A stretch of 64,000 nucleotides of DNA from Methylobacterium oryzae. Its GTDB lineage: Bacteria; Pseudomonadota; Alphaproteobacteria; Rhizobiales; Beijerinckiaceae. Shown piece after piece: positions 27,488 to 36,380 of this stretch (position 1 is the first letter of the stretch; each line of letters opens with the position of its first letter). Where the stretch lies: contig NZ_CP090349.1 in assembly GCF_021398735.1 (NCBI RefSeq), forward strand, positions 2,551,001 through 2,615,000, given 5' to 3'. The notes below the pieces were generated by a model, which searched no databases, was not told where the DNA came from, and saw only the letters and a list, made by a program, of their open reading frames with translations. The position numbers and the translations under genes were made by a program.

Positions 27488-27688
27488 CCGCTCCCCTGTT
27501 GCTCGGTCGCGGCCGGGCCGGGACGGGTCGCGACATAGGCCGAGTTAACGCTGCCGGCAATTGTGCGCCGCACGGGCGCGATGACGCGGAACCAAGTCTC
27601 GCCTGAGCCGCTTATTTTCCGACGCAGCGGCAACGCGCCTGACGAGGCGCGGCGCTTTGCCTGCGCCGGTCTACGCCAGGGATTGACG

Positions 27689-27931
27689 ATGAGGAAACTT
27701 CTGTTGGCCGCCGCGTCGCTGACGCTCCTCGCGGGCTCCGCCTACGCCCAGGGCAACTCGCCCTACAACGCCTCGGGCGCGCAGGCCGGCGGCCCGCGCG
27801 GCGGCCTGGAGCGCGCCGGCGAGGCGGCCGCGATGGAGCAGGGAGCCGCTCCGGCCGCGCGTCCGATGATGCGCAAGCGCATGAAGCACAAGCGGATGAA
27901 GCATCATCGCCGGATGCGCCACCACATGTGA
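27689..27931 (+). CDS. Small secreted protein with His/Met/Lys/Arg-rich tail, 80 aa
   Basis: The family is not recognised. A signal peptide (residues 1-20, MRKLLLAAASLTLLAGSAYA) is followed by a Gly/Ala-rich linker and a tail from about residue 59 that is dense in Met, Lys, Arg and His (for example MKHKRMKHHRRMRHHM). The tail suggests metal or polyanion binding in the periplasm. It is transcribed away from the chemosensory operon and ends at a strong terminator. Confidence 0.65.
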   Translation: MRKLLLAAASLTLLAGSAYAQGNSPYNASGAQAGGPRGGLERAGEAAAMEQGAAPAARPMMRKRMKHKRMKHHRRMRHHM

Positions 27932-27975
27932 GTGGCGAACACCGGGACGCGCCGCAGGCGTCGTCCGGGTGGCTC

Positions 27976-28005
27976 GGCCTGTCGCACCCGCGGCAGGCCT
28001 TTTTT
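27976..28005 (+). terminator. Rho-independent terminator
   Basis: GGCCTGTCGC (27976-27985) pairs with GCGGCAGGCC (27990-27999), with one T-G wobble and an ACCC loop, and is followed directly by six T residues (28000-28005). It ends the transcript of the small secreted gene. Confidence 0.85.
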
Positions 28006-28137
28006 ATGCCCGGTCGCAGGCGAAATGCCGGTCGTGCGGGCCTGAAGCATAGTGCAGTCCGGTCGACGCGTGCCGTCCGACTGTTGCCGGCCGGCGCGGC
28101 GCGGTCCAGAGTTGTGCGAAAGCCGCTACGCCCGAAC

Positions 28138-28155
28138 ATGTTCGCAAACGAACAT
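28138..28155. promoter_or_regulatory. GlpR operator upstream of glpR
   Basis: ATGTTCG-CAAA-CGAACAT is a perfect 7-bp dyad with a 4-bp spacer. It matches the core of the established E. coli GlpR recognition sequence (ATGTTCG-ATAA-CGAACAT in its symmetrical form). It lies 55 bp before the glpR start, so GlpR probably represses its own gene and the operon. Confidence 0.75.
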
Positions 28156-28209
28156 CGTCCGGCAATCAGTACAGCGGTGCGACGGCCTCACGAAGGCGAG
28201 GGAGTATCG

Positions 28210-29031
28210 ATGTCACGACCGCTCGACCGGAGATCCGACGACAGGATCGAGGCGACCGGTGTCGAGGGGCGGCGCAGCGCGATCGTCGCCTCGGTCCGCC
28301 AGCGCGGCTTCGTGACGATCGAGGCCCTGGCGGCGCAGTTCGGCGTCACCGTCCAGACGATCCGGCGCGACCTCAACGAGCTGAGCGCCGAGGGGCGGCT
28401 GGAGCGCTACCGCGGCGGCGGCGGCCTGCCCTCCAGCGTCGAGAACATCGATTACGCCGACCGGCGGGTGACCCTGCTGCCGGAGAAGAGCCGGATCGGC
28501 CGCCTCGCGGCGAGCCGTATCCCGTCGCACTGCTCGGTCTTCATCAACATCGGCACGACACCGGAGGCCGTCGCCCGCGAGCTGACCCGACACGACGATC
28601 TCAGCATCATCACCAACAACCTCAACGTGGCGATCTCGCTCGCCGAGACGACCGAGTTCCGCATCGTCGTGGCGGGCGGCACCGTGCGGAACCGCGATGG
28701 CGCGGTGCTGGGTCAGCTCACCTGCGACACGCTCAGCCAGTTCCGGGTCGACGTGGCGGTGATCGGCATCAGCGGCATCGACGGCGACGGGGCGCTCCTC
28801 GACTACGATTACGAGGAGGTGCGGGCGACCCAGACCATCCTGGCCCATGCCCGGAAAACCTTCCTGGTGGCCGACCACACCAAGTTCACGCGGCGGCCCA
28901 TGGTCCAGGTCGGGCGCCTGGAGCAGGTCGACACCTTCTTCACCGACCGGGCGCCACCGGCCGAGATCGTCGCGCTCATGGAGCGCCTGGGCGTAAACTT
29001 GGCGGTCGCCGACAGCGCGGACGAACCGTAA
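28210..29031 (+). CDS. glpR: DeoR/GlpR-family repressor of the glycerol regulon
   Basis: A 273-aa DeoR-family regulator. The N-terminal winged helix is at about residues 22-75 (RRSAIVASVRQRGFVTIEAL then AAQFGVTVQTIRRDLNELSA). The C-terminal sugar-phosphate sensor domain has INIGTTPEAVARELTRHDDL and the GISGIDGDGALLDYDYEEV segment. The ATG at 28210 follows GAGGGAG. It lies directly upstream of glpD, so glycerol-3-phosphate is the expected inducer. Matching operators are visible at 28138 and near 29032-29057. Confidence 0.92.
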   Translation: MSRPLDRRSDDRIEATGVEGRRSAIVASVRQRGFVTIEALAAQFGVTVQTIRRDLNELSAEGRLERYRGGGGLPSSVENIDYADRRVTLLPEKSRIGRLAASRIPSHCSVFINIGTTPEAVARELTRHDDLSIITNNLNVAISLAETTEFRIVVAGGTVRNRDGAVLGQLTCDTLSQFRVDVAVIGISGIDGDGALLDYDYEEVRATQTILAHARKTFLVADHTKFTRRPMVQVGRLEQVDTFFTDRAPPAEIVALMERLGVNLAVADSADEP

Positions 29032-29057
29032 CGAACATCAATTTTTCGCTTGCGAAA
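29032..29057. promoter_or_regulatory. Probable GlpR operator at the glpD promoter
   Basis: A half-site CGAACAT (29032-29038), identical to one arm of the upstream operator, is followed by the dyad TTTCGC-TT-GCGAAA (29044-29057). The dyad carries the TCG/CGA cores of GlpR sites and overlaps the candidate glpD -35 element. Repressor binding would therefore block polymerase. Confidence 0.55.
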
Positions 29058-29080
29058 GCCGACCGCCGCGTCAATATAGT
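29050..29080 (+). promoter_or_regulatory. Candidate glpD promoter
   Basis: TTGCGA (29050-29055) and TATAGT (29075-29080) are separated by 19 bp and could be -35 and -10 elements. The glpD ATG lies 35 bp downstream. The spacing is slightly long, so the -35 assignment is tentative; the TATAGT is more convincing. Confidence 0.45.
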
Positions 29081-29114
29081 GCCGAACCGCCACCAAGGCG
29101 GCCCAGGAGGAATC

Positions 29115-30647
29115 ATGGCGGCTGCACCGCGACAGCGCGAGCCGTCCGACGCCTACGATCTCCTGATCATCGGCGGCGGCATCAACGGCACGGGCATCGC
29201 CCGGGACGCGGCCGGCCGGGGTCTGTCGGTCCTGCTGGCCGAGCGCGGTGACTTGGCCGGCTTCACCTCCTCGTCGTCGACGAAGCTGATCCACGGCGGC
29301 CTGCGCTACCTCGAATACTACGAGTTCCGCCTCGTGCGTGAGGCGCTCGCCGAGCGCGAGCGGCTGCTGCGGCTCGCCCCGCACGTGATCTGGCCCCTGC
29401 GCTTCGTCCTGCCTCACGACGAGGGCCTGCGCCCGGCCTGGATGCTGCGGCTCGGCCTGTTCCTCTACGATCACCTCGCGCGGCTGCGCACGCTCCCGGG
29501 CTCGCACGGGGTCGACCTGCGCAGCTCCGCCTACGGGGCGCCGCTGCAGCGGCGCCTGACGCGCGGCTTCGTCTATTCCGACTGCTGGGTCGAGGACAGC
29601 CGCCTCGTGGTGCTCAACGCCATGGACGCCCGCGAGCGCGGCGCCACGGTGATGACCCGCACCGGCGTCGTCTCGGCCCGGCGCGAGGGTGACGGCTGGG
29701 TCGCGACGCTGCGCGACGAGCGCGGCGGCACCGAGCGGACGGTCCACGCGAAGGCCGTCGTCAACGCCGCCGGCCCGTGGGTCAGCGAGACGCTCGGCGG
29801 CACGCTCGGCATCAACAGCCGCGCGGCGGTGCGGCTGATCAAGGGCAGCCACATCGTGGTCAAGCGCCTGTTCGCGGGCGATCAGGCCTACATCCTGCAG
29901 CAGCCCGACAGGCGCATCATCTTCGCGATCCCCTACGAGCGCGACTTCACGCTGATCGGCACCACCGACGTCCCCTACGAGGGCGAGCCCGGCCCGGTCT
30001 CGATCTCCGAGAGCGAGACCGACTACCTCTGCGGCTGCATCAACCGCTCCTTCGACACGACGATCACCCCGGCCGACGTGGTCTGGAGCTACTCGGGCGT
30101 GCGCCCGCTCTACGACGACGCGGCCGAGAACGCGTCGGCCGTGACCCGCGACTACGTCCTCGACGTGGAGGACCAGGGCGGGGCGGCTGCGGTGCTGTCG
30201 GTCTTCGGCGGCAAGATCACGACCTACCGGCGGCTCGCCGAGCACGCGCTCGAGAAGCTGAAGCCCTACTTCCCGCACCTCGGGAAGTCCTGGACCGGCG
30301 ACGCGGTCCTGCCGGGCGGCGCCATGAAGGACGCCGATTTCGACCAGTTCCTCGCCAAGCTGCGGGCCGAGACGCCGTTCCTTCCGGAGGAGACCGCCCG
30401 CCGCCTCGCCCGCGCCTACGGCACCCGGGCCCGGGACATCGTCGGGACGGCGCAGTCCCTGGCGGATCTCGGCGAGGCCTTCGACGGCGGCCTCACGGCG
30501 GCCGAGGTCGACTACCTGCGCACCGAGGAGTGGGCGGTCACCGCCGACGACATCCTGTGGCGGCGCTCCAAGCTCGGTCTGCGCACCGGCGCGGAGAGCG
30601 CCGCGCGCCTCGCCGCCTACCTCGACCGCAGGGCCGAGGCCGCCTGA
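29115..30647 (+). CDS. glpD: Glycerol-3-phosphate dehydrogenase, FAD-dependent
   Basis: Aerobic glycerol-3-phosphate dehydrogenase, 510 aa. It oxidises sn-glycerol-3-phosphate to dihydroxyacetone phosphate at the inner membrane and passes electrons to quinone. The FAD-binding motif [20 protein letters not shown] is at residues 15-34. The family signature [18 protein letters not shown] follows at about residue 57. Further motifs are the segment [17 protein letters not shown] and [16 protein letters not shown]. The ATG at 29115 has AGGAGG four bases upstream. It is followed by glpK. Confidence 0.96.
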   Translation: MAAAPRQREPSDAYDLLIIGGGINGTGIARDAAGRGLSVLLAERGDLAGFTSSSSTKLIHGGLRYLEYYEFRLVREALAERERLLRLAPHVIWPLRFVLPHDEGLRPAWMLRLGLFLYDHLARLRTLPGSHGVDLRSSAYGAPLQRRLTRGFVYSDCWVEDSRLVVLNAMDARERGATVMTRTGVVSARREGDGWVATLRDERGGTERTVHAKAVVNAAGPWVSETLGGTLGINSRAAVRLIKGSHIVVKRLFAGDQAYILQQPDRRIIFAIPYERDFTLIGTTDVPYEGEPGPVSISESETDYLCGCINRSFDTTITPADVVWSYSGVRPLYDDAAENASAVTRDYVLDVEDQGGAAAVLSVFGGKITTYRRLAEHALEKLKPYFPHLGKSWTGDAVLPGGAMKDADFDQFLAKLRAETPFLPEETARRLARAYGTRARDIVGTAQSLADLGEAFDGGLTAAEVDYLRTEEWAVTADDILWRRSKLGLRTGAESAARLAAYLDRRAEAA

Positions 30648-30702
30648 CGCTTTCGAACCCGATCCGGCGACAGACCGCTCGGGCCATCTAGGGGAGGGAA
30701 CG

Positions 30703-32208
30703 ATGAGCCGTTACGTCGGGGCCATCGACCAGGGCACAACCAGCAGCCGCTTCATCGTGTTCGACCGGGAGGGCAGCGTGATCGCACTCGCCCAGGCCGA
30801 GCACGCGCAGATCTACCCGGCTCCCGGCCACGTCGAGCACGACGCCACCGAGATCTGGACGAAGACCCAGAGCGTGATGCGCGAGGCCCTGGAGAAGGGC
30901 GGGCTCCAGCCCTCCGACCTCGCGGCAGTCGGCATCACCAACCAGCGCGAGACCACGCTGATCTGGGACCGGACGACCGGCAAGCCCCTGCACAACGCCC
31001 TGGTCTGGCAGGACACCCGCAACGACCGGCTGGTGGGCGAGTTCGCCCGCGACGGCGGCCGCGACCGGTTCCGCGACCTCACCGGCCTGCCGCTGGCGAG
31101 CTACTTCTCCGGCCTCAAGCTGCGCTGGCTGCTCGACCACGTCGAGGGCGCCCGGCAGAAGGCCGAGGCCGGGGACGTGCTGTTCGGCAACATCGACACG
31201 TGGCTCGTCTGGAACCTGACCGGCGGCACCGAGGGCGGCCTCCACGTCACCGACGTGACCAACGCCAGCCGCACGCAGCTCATGTCACTGAAGACCCTCG
31301 ACTGGGACGAGGGCATGCTGTCGACCTTCGGCATCCCGCGGGCGATGCTGCCGAAGATCGTCTCGTCGAGCGAGGTCTACGGCGAGACCAGCGCTCCGTT
31401 CGCGGGCGTTCCGATCGCCGGCATCCTGGGCGACCAGCAGGCGGCCCTGTTCGGCCAGACCTGCTTCGCGCCGGGCGAGGCCAAGAACACCTACGGCACC
31501 GGCTGCTTCGCGCTGATGAACACCGGCGAGGAGCCGGTCCCGTCGAAGGCCGGCCTCGTCACCACGCTGGCCTACCGCCTCGACGGCCAGAAGCCGGCCT
31601 ACGCGCTCGAAGGCTCGATCGCCATCACGGGCGCCCTGGTGCAGTGGCTGCGCGACAACCTGCACATGATCAAGGATTCCGCCGAGGTCGAGACGCTCGC
31701 CACGACGGTCGAGGACAACGGCGGCGTCTACTTCGTGCCGGCCTTCTCGGGCCTCTACGCGCCGCACTGGAACGAGGGCGCCCGCGGCCTGATCATCGGC
31801 CTGACCCGCTACGTCAACCGCGGCCACATCGCCCGCTCGGTGCTGGAGGCGACCGCCTTCCAGACCCGCGAGGTGCTGCAGGCCATGGCCAAGGATTCTG
31901 GCATCCCCGTCAAGGAGTTGCGGGCCGACGGCGGCATGGTCGCCAACAACACCCTGATGCAGTTCCAGTCCGACCTGCTCGACGTGCCGGTGGTGCGCCC
32001 GAAGGTGGCCGAGACCACGGCGCTCGGCGCCGCCTACGCGGCGGGTCTCGCGGTCGGCTACTGGAAGGGCCTCGACGACCTCAAGCGCAACTGGGGCGTC
32101 GACAAGCGCTGGACGCCGAAGATGGATGCCGGCCAGCGCGAGAAGATCGCCGCCGCCTGGAGCCGGGCTGTGCAGCGCTCCTTCGACTGGAAGACCGACG
32201 AGGATTGA
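30703..32208 (+). CDS. glpK: Glycerol kinase
   Basis: Glycerol kinase, 501 aa, makes sn-glycerol-3-phosphate from glycerol and ATP. FGGY-family motifs are [17 protein letters not shown] at the start, then [14 protein letters not shown], the block [20 protein letters not shown], and the ATP-site [20 protein letters not shown]. It lies 55 bp after glpD with GGGGAGGG before the ATG. It feeds glpD and completes the glycerol pathway with the facilitator downstream. Confidence 0.97.
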   Translation: MSRYVGAIDQGTTSSRFIVFDREGSVIALAQAEHAQIYPAPGHVEHDATEIWTKTQSVMREALEKGGLQPSDLAAVGITNQRETTLIWDRTTGKPLHNALVWQDTRNDRLVGEFARDGGRDRFRDLTGLPLASYFSGLKLRWLLDHVEGARQKAEAGDVLFGNIDTWLVWNLTGGTEGGLHVTDVTNASRTQLMSLKTLDWDEGMLSTFGIPRAMLPKIVSSSEVYGETSAPFAGVPIAGILGDQQAALFGQTCFAPGEAKNTYGTGCFALMNTGEEPVPSKAGLVTTLAYRLDGQKPAYALEGSIAITGALVQWLRDNLHMIKDSAEVETLATTVEDNGGVYFVPAFSGLYAPHWNEGARGLIIGLTRYVNRGHIARSVLEATAFQTREVLQAMAKDSGIPVKELRADGGMVANNTLMQFQSDLLDVPVVRPKVAETTALGAAYAAGLAVGYWKGLDDLKRNWGVDKRWTPKMDAGQREKIAAAWSRAVQRSFDWKTDED

Positions 32209-32309
32209 GACGGGCTCGGGGCGCACACGCCCCGCGCAGTCCCACTCGCGCCCGCATCCGGAGCCGCTGCGCGGCGGCCTCGAAGAAGGGCTCCAGATCG
32301 CCGCGGGAT

Positions 32310-32339
32310 CCCCGGAGGCCTTCGAAGAGGCCTCCGGGG
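32310..32339 (+). terminator. Perfect stem-loop between glpK and the glycerol facilitator
   Basis: CCCCGGAGGCCT (32310-32321) pairs perfectly with AGGCCTCCGGGG (32328-32339) around TCGAAG. It lies in the 259-bp spacer after glpK. There is no T tract. It could cause partial termination or protect the glpK mRNA. A palindrome CAAAGCTTTG at 32420-32429 follows nearer the next gene. Confidence 0.55.
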
Positions 32340-32467
32340 CGCTCCGGTACCGCAGGAGAGGGTGCCGGCCCGGATCTGCGTAACCATTCGGTGACCGCCA
32401 CCGGCGTTCACGCGCTCGCCAAAGCTTTGAACTTTCACAAAAAGCAGCGAACGGGGGAGACGAGACG

Positions 32468-33199
32468 ATGACATCACCCTTCCTGGGCGAATTCCTGGGC
32501 ACCATGACCCTGATCGTGCTCGGCGACGGCGTCGTGGCCGGCGCCCTGCTCAAGCATTCCAAGGGCGAGAATGCCGGCTGGATCGCCATCACGGCGGGCT
32601 GGGCCTTCGCGGTCCTCGCGGGCGTCTTCGTGGCCAACGCCACCGGCAGCGCCGACGCCCATATCAACCCGGCCGTCACCGTGGCGGGCGCGGTCAGTTC
32701 CGGCGATTTCAGCAAGATCCCCGTCTACATCCCGGCCCAGATGCTCGGCGCCTTCGTGGGCGCCGTGCTCGTCTGGCTCCACTACCTGCCGCACTGGGGC
32801 GCGACCCAGGATCCCGGCCTCAAGCTCGCCTGCTTCTGCACCGGCCCGGCGATCCGCGACGCGAAGGCCAACTGGATCTCCGAGATCATCGCGACCTTCT
32901 TCCTGATCCTGACGATCTCCGCCCTCGTGACCACCACCCTGGGCTCGGCCGGCGCGATCCCGCGGGCCGTCGCGCCCTACATGGTCGGCATGCTGGTCTG
33001 GGGCATCGGCCTGTCGCTCGGCGGCACCACCGGCTACGCCATCAATCCGGCCCGCGACCTCGGGCCGCGCGTCGCCCACGCGGTGCTGCCGATCGCCGGC
33101 AAGGGCAGCTCCGACTGGGGCTACGCGCTGATCCCGGTGGCCGCGCCCCTGGTCGGGGCGGTGCTGGCCGGGCTCTTCGTCCGGGCGCTGGGGATCTGA
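32468..33199 (+). CDS. glpF: MIP-family channel, glycerol facilitator
   Basis: A 243-aa aquaglyceroporin of the inner membrane with six transmembrane helices. Both NPA loops are present: HINPAVTVAG near residue 66 and GYAINPARDLGPRVAHAVLP near residue 190. Asp after the second NPAR is the mark of glycerol facilitators rather than strict aquaporins. It lies downstream of glpK on the same strand, which fits a role in glycerol entry. Confidence 0.92.
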   Translation: MTSPFLGEFLGTMTLIVLGDGVVAGALLKHSKGENAGWIAITAGWAFAVLAGVFVANATGSADAHINPAVTVAGAVSSGDFSKIPVYIPAQMLGAFVGAVLVWLHYLPHWGATQDPGLKLACFCTGPAIRDAKANWISEIIATFFLILTISALVTTTLGSAGAIPRAVAPYMVGMLVWGIGLSLGGTTGYAINPARDLGPRVAHAVLPIAGKGSSDWGYALIPVAAPLVGAVLAGLFVRALGI

Positions 33200-33333
33200 C
33201 GGAACGGCCGCACCCTCAACCACCGCGGGGCGGCCCGGCGTCGCGGCGGTTTGCGGCGCGCGGCCTTGGGCCTTAAGTCAGGACGATCCCGACCGCGCCC
33301 CTGGGGCGCTTGCCCGCGGTGTGCCCCCGACCC

Positions 33334-34317
33334 ATGGCCGTCGTCCTCGACACCCTGAAGAACGATCCGCGGCCGGTCCGCCTGCGCCACCCCGAGAAGG
33401 CGCACCGGCCCGACCAGCCCGTCCAGGCCAAGAAGCCGGACTGGATCCGCGTGAAGGCGCCGGGTTCGAGGGCCTGGTCCGAGACGCAGAAAATCGTGCG
33501 CGAGCACGGTCTGGTCACGGTCTGCGAGGAGGCGGGCTGCCCGAATATCGGCGAGTGCTGGGAGAAGCGGCACGCCACCTTCATGATCATGGGCGACACC
33601 TGCACGCGGGCCTGCGCCTTCTGCAACGTGCGCACCGGCCTGCCCGACGCCCTCGACCTGGGCGAGCCGGACAAGATCGCCGATTCGGTGGCCAAGCTCG
33701 GCCTGCACCACGTGGTCATCACCTCGGTGGACCGGGACGACCTGAAGGACGGCGGCGCCGAGCATTTCGCCCGGACCATCGCGGCCATCCGGCTCGCGAG
33801 CCCCGGCACGACCGTCGAGATCCTGACGCCCGACTTCCTGCGCAAGGACGGGGCGCTGGAGGTCGTGGTCGCCGCCAAGCCCGACGTGTTCAATCACAAC
33901 CTGGAAACGGTGCCGGCCAAGTACCTCACGGTGCGGCCGGGTGCCCGCTACTTCCACTCGGTGCGCCTGCTGCAGCGGGTGAAGGAGCTCGACCCGACGA
34001 TCTTCACCAAGTCCGGCATCATGGTGGGGCTCGGCGAGGAGCGGAACGAGGTGCTCCAGCTCATGGACGACCTGCGCTCGGCCGACGTCGACTTCCTCAC
34101 CGTCGGCCAGTACCTGCAGCCGTCGAAGAAGCACCACGAGGTCGTGCGCTTCGTCCCCCCCGACGAGTTCAAGGCCTACGAGACCACCGCCTACGCCAAG
34201 GGTTTCCTGCTGGTCTCGGCCACGCCGCTCACGCGCTCGTCGCACCATGCCGGCGAGGATTTCGCGCGTTTGCAGGCGGCGCGCCTGGCCAAACTGTCGC
34301 CCGCGCTCTCGGCCTGA
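33334..34317 (+). CDS. lipA: Lipoyl synthase
   Basis: LipA, 327 aa, radical-SAM enzyme that inserts two sulfurs into octanoyl groups on lipoyl domains. The auxiliary cluster motif is [12 protein letters not shown] at about residues 65-76, and the radical-SAM motif CTRACAFC at about 92-99. The C-terminal part [17 protein letters not shown] has the conserved RSSxxA. The ATG at 33334 is chosen because an upstream TTG adds residues without similarity. No clear ribosome site is seen. It is followed after 15 bp by the RatA/COQ10-type gene, a common pairing in alphaproteobacteria. Confidence 0.96.
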   Translation: MAVVLDTLKNDPRPVRLRHPEKAHRPDQPVQAKKPDWIRVKAPGSRAWSETQKIVREHGLVTVCEEAGCPNIGECWEKRHATFMIMGDTCTRACAFCNVRTGLPDALDLGEPDKIADSVAKLGLHHVVITSVDRDDLKDGGAEHFARTIAAIRLASPGTTVEILTPDFLRKDGALEVVVAAKPDVFNHNLETVPAKYLTVRPGARYFHSVRLLQRVKELDPTIFTKSGIMVGLGEERNEVLQLMDDLRSADVDFLTVGQYLQPSKKHHEVVRFVPPDEFKAYETTAYAKGFLLVSATPLTRSSHHAGEDFARLQAARLAKLSPALSA

Positions 34318-34332
34318 GGATATCCGAAGACC

Positions 34333-34791
34333 ATGCCGTCCTTCCGGGTCACCCGCGCGGTGAAGCACACGCCGCAGCAGATGTACGACCTCGTCGCCGA
34401 CGTGGAGCGCTACCCCGAGTTCCTGCCGCTCTGCGAATCCCTGCGGGTGATCCGCCGGCAGGACATGCCCGAGGGCGGCCAGGTGCTGATCGCCGAGATG
34501 GGCGTCGGCTACAAGGCGATCCGCGAGCGCTTCACCACCCGGGTCACCCTCGATCCGGCGAGTCTCAAGATCGTCGCCGAGTACATCGACGGCCCGTTCC
34601 GGCACTTGGAGAACCGCTGGCTGTTCAAGGACGGCCCCGACGGCGGCTGCAACGTCGACTTCTTCATCACCTACGAGTTCAAGAGCCGCACCCTGGGGCT
34701 CCTCATGGGCACGATGTTCGACCGCGCCTTCCGCAAGTTCACCGACGCTTTCGAGGGGCGGGCGAACCGGATGTACGGGGCGCGGGCTTAG
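34333..34791 (+). CDS. RatA/COQ10-family START-like protein
   Basis: A 152-aa polyketide cyclase/START-fold protein of the COQ10/RatA group. The N-terminus reads RVTRAVKHTPQQMYDLVADV then ERYPEFLPLCE. It continues with VDFFITYEFKSRTLGLLMGT and FRKFTDAFEGRAN. Alphaproteobacterial members are usually annotated as ubiquinone-binding or type II toxin RatA homologues. The lipA neighbour and lack of an antitoxin favour the quinone-related role. A palindromic repeat starts at its stop codon. Confidence 0.85.
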   Translation: MPSFRVTRAVKHTPQQMYDLVADVERYPEFLPLCESLRVIRRQDMPEGGQVLIAEMGVGYKAIRERFTTRVTLDPASLKIVAEYIDGPFRHLENRWLFKDGPDGGCNVDFFITYEFKSRTLGLLMGTMFDRAFRKFTDAFEGRANRMYGARA

Positions 34792-34889
34792 CCGCCGTCC
34801 TCGCGCGCACCGTGAAGCGACCCAGGGAAATGGGACGCCTCCGAATGTGGCGTTGCCCTGGATTGCTTCGCTGCGCTCGCAAAGACGGT
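34792..34889. repeat. Palindromic intergenic repeat, copy A
   Basis: A 98-bp element abutting the stop of the preceding gene. Read on the minus strand it starts ACCGTCTTTGCGAGCG and continues AGCGAAGCAATCCAG, then ends with CCCTGGGTCGCTTC and a GGACGGCGG end. The two ends are imperfect inverted repeats of each other. A second copy in the opposite orientation lies at 62465-62560. The ends are conserved and the middle differs, as in REP/MITE-like elements. Confidence 0.75.
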
Positions 34890-34903
34890 GCGCAGGGATG
34901 GCG

Positions 34904-35263
34904 TCAGGCCCGCAGCGACACGCGCACGTGCTCGGGCCGCACATCCATCCCGATCCTCAGCGCCGGAAGGACCTGAAGCCGCGGCAGGGCGTCGAGGAGG
35001 CGCAGGGCCAGCGGCGCCCGGAGCGGCACGTCGGCCGCCAGCGACGCGGCGATCACGCGGGACTGAATGGGGGAGGGCGCGGAAGCGCTCGGTGAAGCCC
35101 GGCTCGTCCATCGGCTGGAGGGGTGGATGGTGTCGCCGCGGAAGTCGCGCAGGAAGTCCGCGTGCGTCTCCAGAACGGTGACGTCGAGGCTCGCGCGGAC
35201 GAAGAGCAGGCCGGCCATCGTCCCGGCGGGGCCCCCGCCGACGAGGCAGAGGCGGGTCGTCAC
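34904..35263 (-). pseudogene. FAD-dependent oxidoreductase remnant (frameshift plus internal deletion)
   Basis: The N-terminus MTTRLCLVGGGPAGTMAGLL then VLETHADFLRDFRGDTIHPS is that of aromatic-hydroxylase-like flavoproteins of about 400 aa. After IHPS the open frame turns to nonsense, while another minus-strand frame continues with LQPMDEPGFTERFRALPHS, showing a frameshift. The ending LRAPLALRLLDALPRLQVLP then GMDVRPEHVR looks like the C-terminus of the same family, so roughly 290 codons are missing between. It is a decayed gene. It lies between cinA and repeat copy A. Confidence 0.75.
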
Positions 35264-35295
35264 CGTACCCGTGGGCCGTCCTTCCCGTGCCGCGA

Positions 35296-35793
35296 TCAGT
35301 CGCCGAGGGCGTCCTCCAACAGACCGAGCGCGTCGGCCACGGCGGCGCGGCGGATGCCCGCGCGCCCGAGATCGCCGTAACGCCGCTCCAGGTGGCGCGT
35401 CTCGCCATCTCGCCGACTGAGGCCGAAATGCACCAGCCCCACCGGCTTCTCGGCGCTCCCGCCCCCCGGGCCGGCGATGCCGGTGATCGCGACAGCGACG
35501 GAGGCCCGCGACGCGGCCAGCGCCCCGGCGGCCATCGCCCGCGCCACGGGCTCGCTGACCGCGCCGTGCCGGCGGATCAGGTCGATGGGCACACCGATCG
35601 CCTCGGCCTTCGCGTCGTTCGAGTAGGTGACGAAGCCGCGCTCCAGGACGGCCGACGAGCCCGGTACCGCGGTGAGCAGCCCGGCCACGAGGCCGCCCGT
35701 GCAGGACTCGGCGGTGGCGACGGTGCGCCCGTCCGCCGCGTAGGCGGTCACCAGCGCCTCGGCCCGGGCGAGAAGCTCTGCGTCGTCGACCAT
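35296..35793 (-). CDS. CinA C-terminal domain protein, nicotinamide-nucleotide amidase
   Basis: A 165-aa stand-alone CinA C-terminal domain (PncC type). This family hydrolyses nicotinamide mononucleotide to nicotinate mononucleotide and ammonia. It has [20 protein letters not shown] at about residues 25-44, then [16 protein letters not shown] and [20 protein letters not shown]. The ATG at 35793 gives the standard domain boundary; an upstream in-frame Met would add 41 unrelated residues. The N-terminal competence-damage domain is absent, as in many proteobacteria. Confidence 0.9.
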   Translation of the reverse strand: MVDDAELLARAEALVTAYAADGRTVATAESCTGGLVAGLLTAVPGSSAVLERGFVTYSNDAKAEAIGVPIDLIRRHGAVSEPVARAMAAGALAASRASVAVAITGIAGPGGGSAEKPVGLVHFGLSRRDGETRHLERRYGDLGRAGIRRAAVADALGLLEDALGD

Positions 35794-35896
35794 CGCGAAC
35801 GGGCTCCCCTCGGGCGCCGCCGCCCTATCTCCTGTTGTGACCCATGGCCGAGCCCGGCTCAAGGACCGGCGGCCGCCGACTGGAGACAGCCCTTCC

Positions 35897-36295
35897 ATGA
35901 TCTTCCCCGCGACCACGGCCTTCTACGCCGGGCTGCTCGCCCTCGTGTACCTAGGCCTCTCGGGATGGGTGATCGGGGCCCGCGTCTCCGGGAACGTGCT
36001 GCTCGGCGACGGCGGCGACGACACGGTCCTCAGGCGCGTGCGCTCGCACGCCAATTTCGCGGAATACGTGCCGCTGGCCCTGATCGTCATCGGCCTGCTG
36101 GAGGCGAGCGGCGGCAGCCACGGGCTCGTCCGGGCGCTGCTGGTCGCCCTGCTGGTCGCCCGGATCCTGCACCCGATCGGGATGTTCGCGCCCCCGAACT
36201 CGCCGCGCCAGTTCGCCTGCCGGGGCGGCGGCATCCTGCTGACGATGGCGGTCCTGGGCGTCGCGGCGATCGCGCTGCTGGTGCGGGTGGCCTGA
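35897..36295 (+). CDS. MAPEG-family membrane protein
   Basis: A 132-aa inner-membrane protein with four hydrophobic segments. The MAPEG signature region is [20 protein letters not shown] near residue 44, followed by [12 protein letters not shown]. The family includes glutathione S-transferase-like enzymes, but bacterial members of this length have no assigned substrate. The ATG at 35897 has GGAGA upstream. It is divergent from cinA, sharing a 103-bp promoter region. Confidence 0.85.
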   Translation: MIFPATTAFYAGLLALVYLGLSGWVIGARVSGNVLLGDGGDDTVLRRVRSHANFAEYVPLALIVIGLLEASGGSHGLVRALLVALLVARILHPIGMFAPPNSPRQFACRGGGILLTMAVLGVAAIALLVRVA

Positions 36296-36311
36296 CACCG
36301 AGCGCGACGCG

Positions 36312-36380
36312 CCCAGCCCTGGCCGCCCAGCCCTGGCCGCCCAGCCCTGGCCGCCCAGCCCTGGCCGCTCAGCCCTGCCG
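36312..36380. repeat. 14-bp tandem repeat, four exact copies plus a partial
   Basis: CCCAGCCCTGGCCG is repeated four times without change from 36312 to 36367 and once degenerately to 36380. The last, altered unit contains the stop codon and final codons of ispDF, which runs the other way. Each unit contains the near-palindrome CAGCCCTGGC, so the array can fold on itself. It fills the convergent MAPEG-ispDF gap and may act as a bidirectional terminator. Confidence 0.85.

Noticed and set aside
29032..29057. The AT-rich dyad before glpD as an intrinsic terminator for glpR
   Set aside because: The stem is only six bases and AT-rich; the match to GlpR half-sites and overlap with a -35 element fit an operator better.
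34333..34791. RatA-like gene as a toxin of a toxin-antitoxin pair
   Set aside because: No antitoxin-like gene overlaps or adjoins it; it follows lipA as COQ10-type proteins commonly do in alphaproteobacteria.
34792..34889. Repeat copy A as an insertion sequence end
   Set aside because: No transposase is present nearby and no target-site duplication could be seen around either copy; it is kept as a non-coding repeat.
36312..36380. The 14-bp repeats as a small CRISPR array
   Set aside because: The units are directly adjacent with no spacers, and no cas genes are present.
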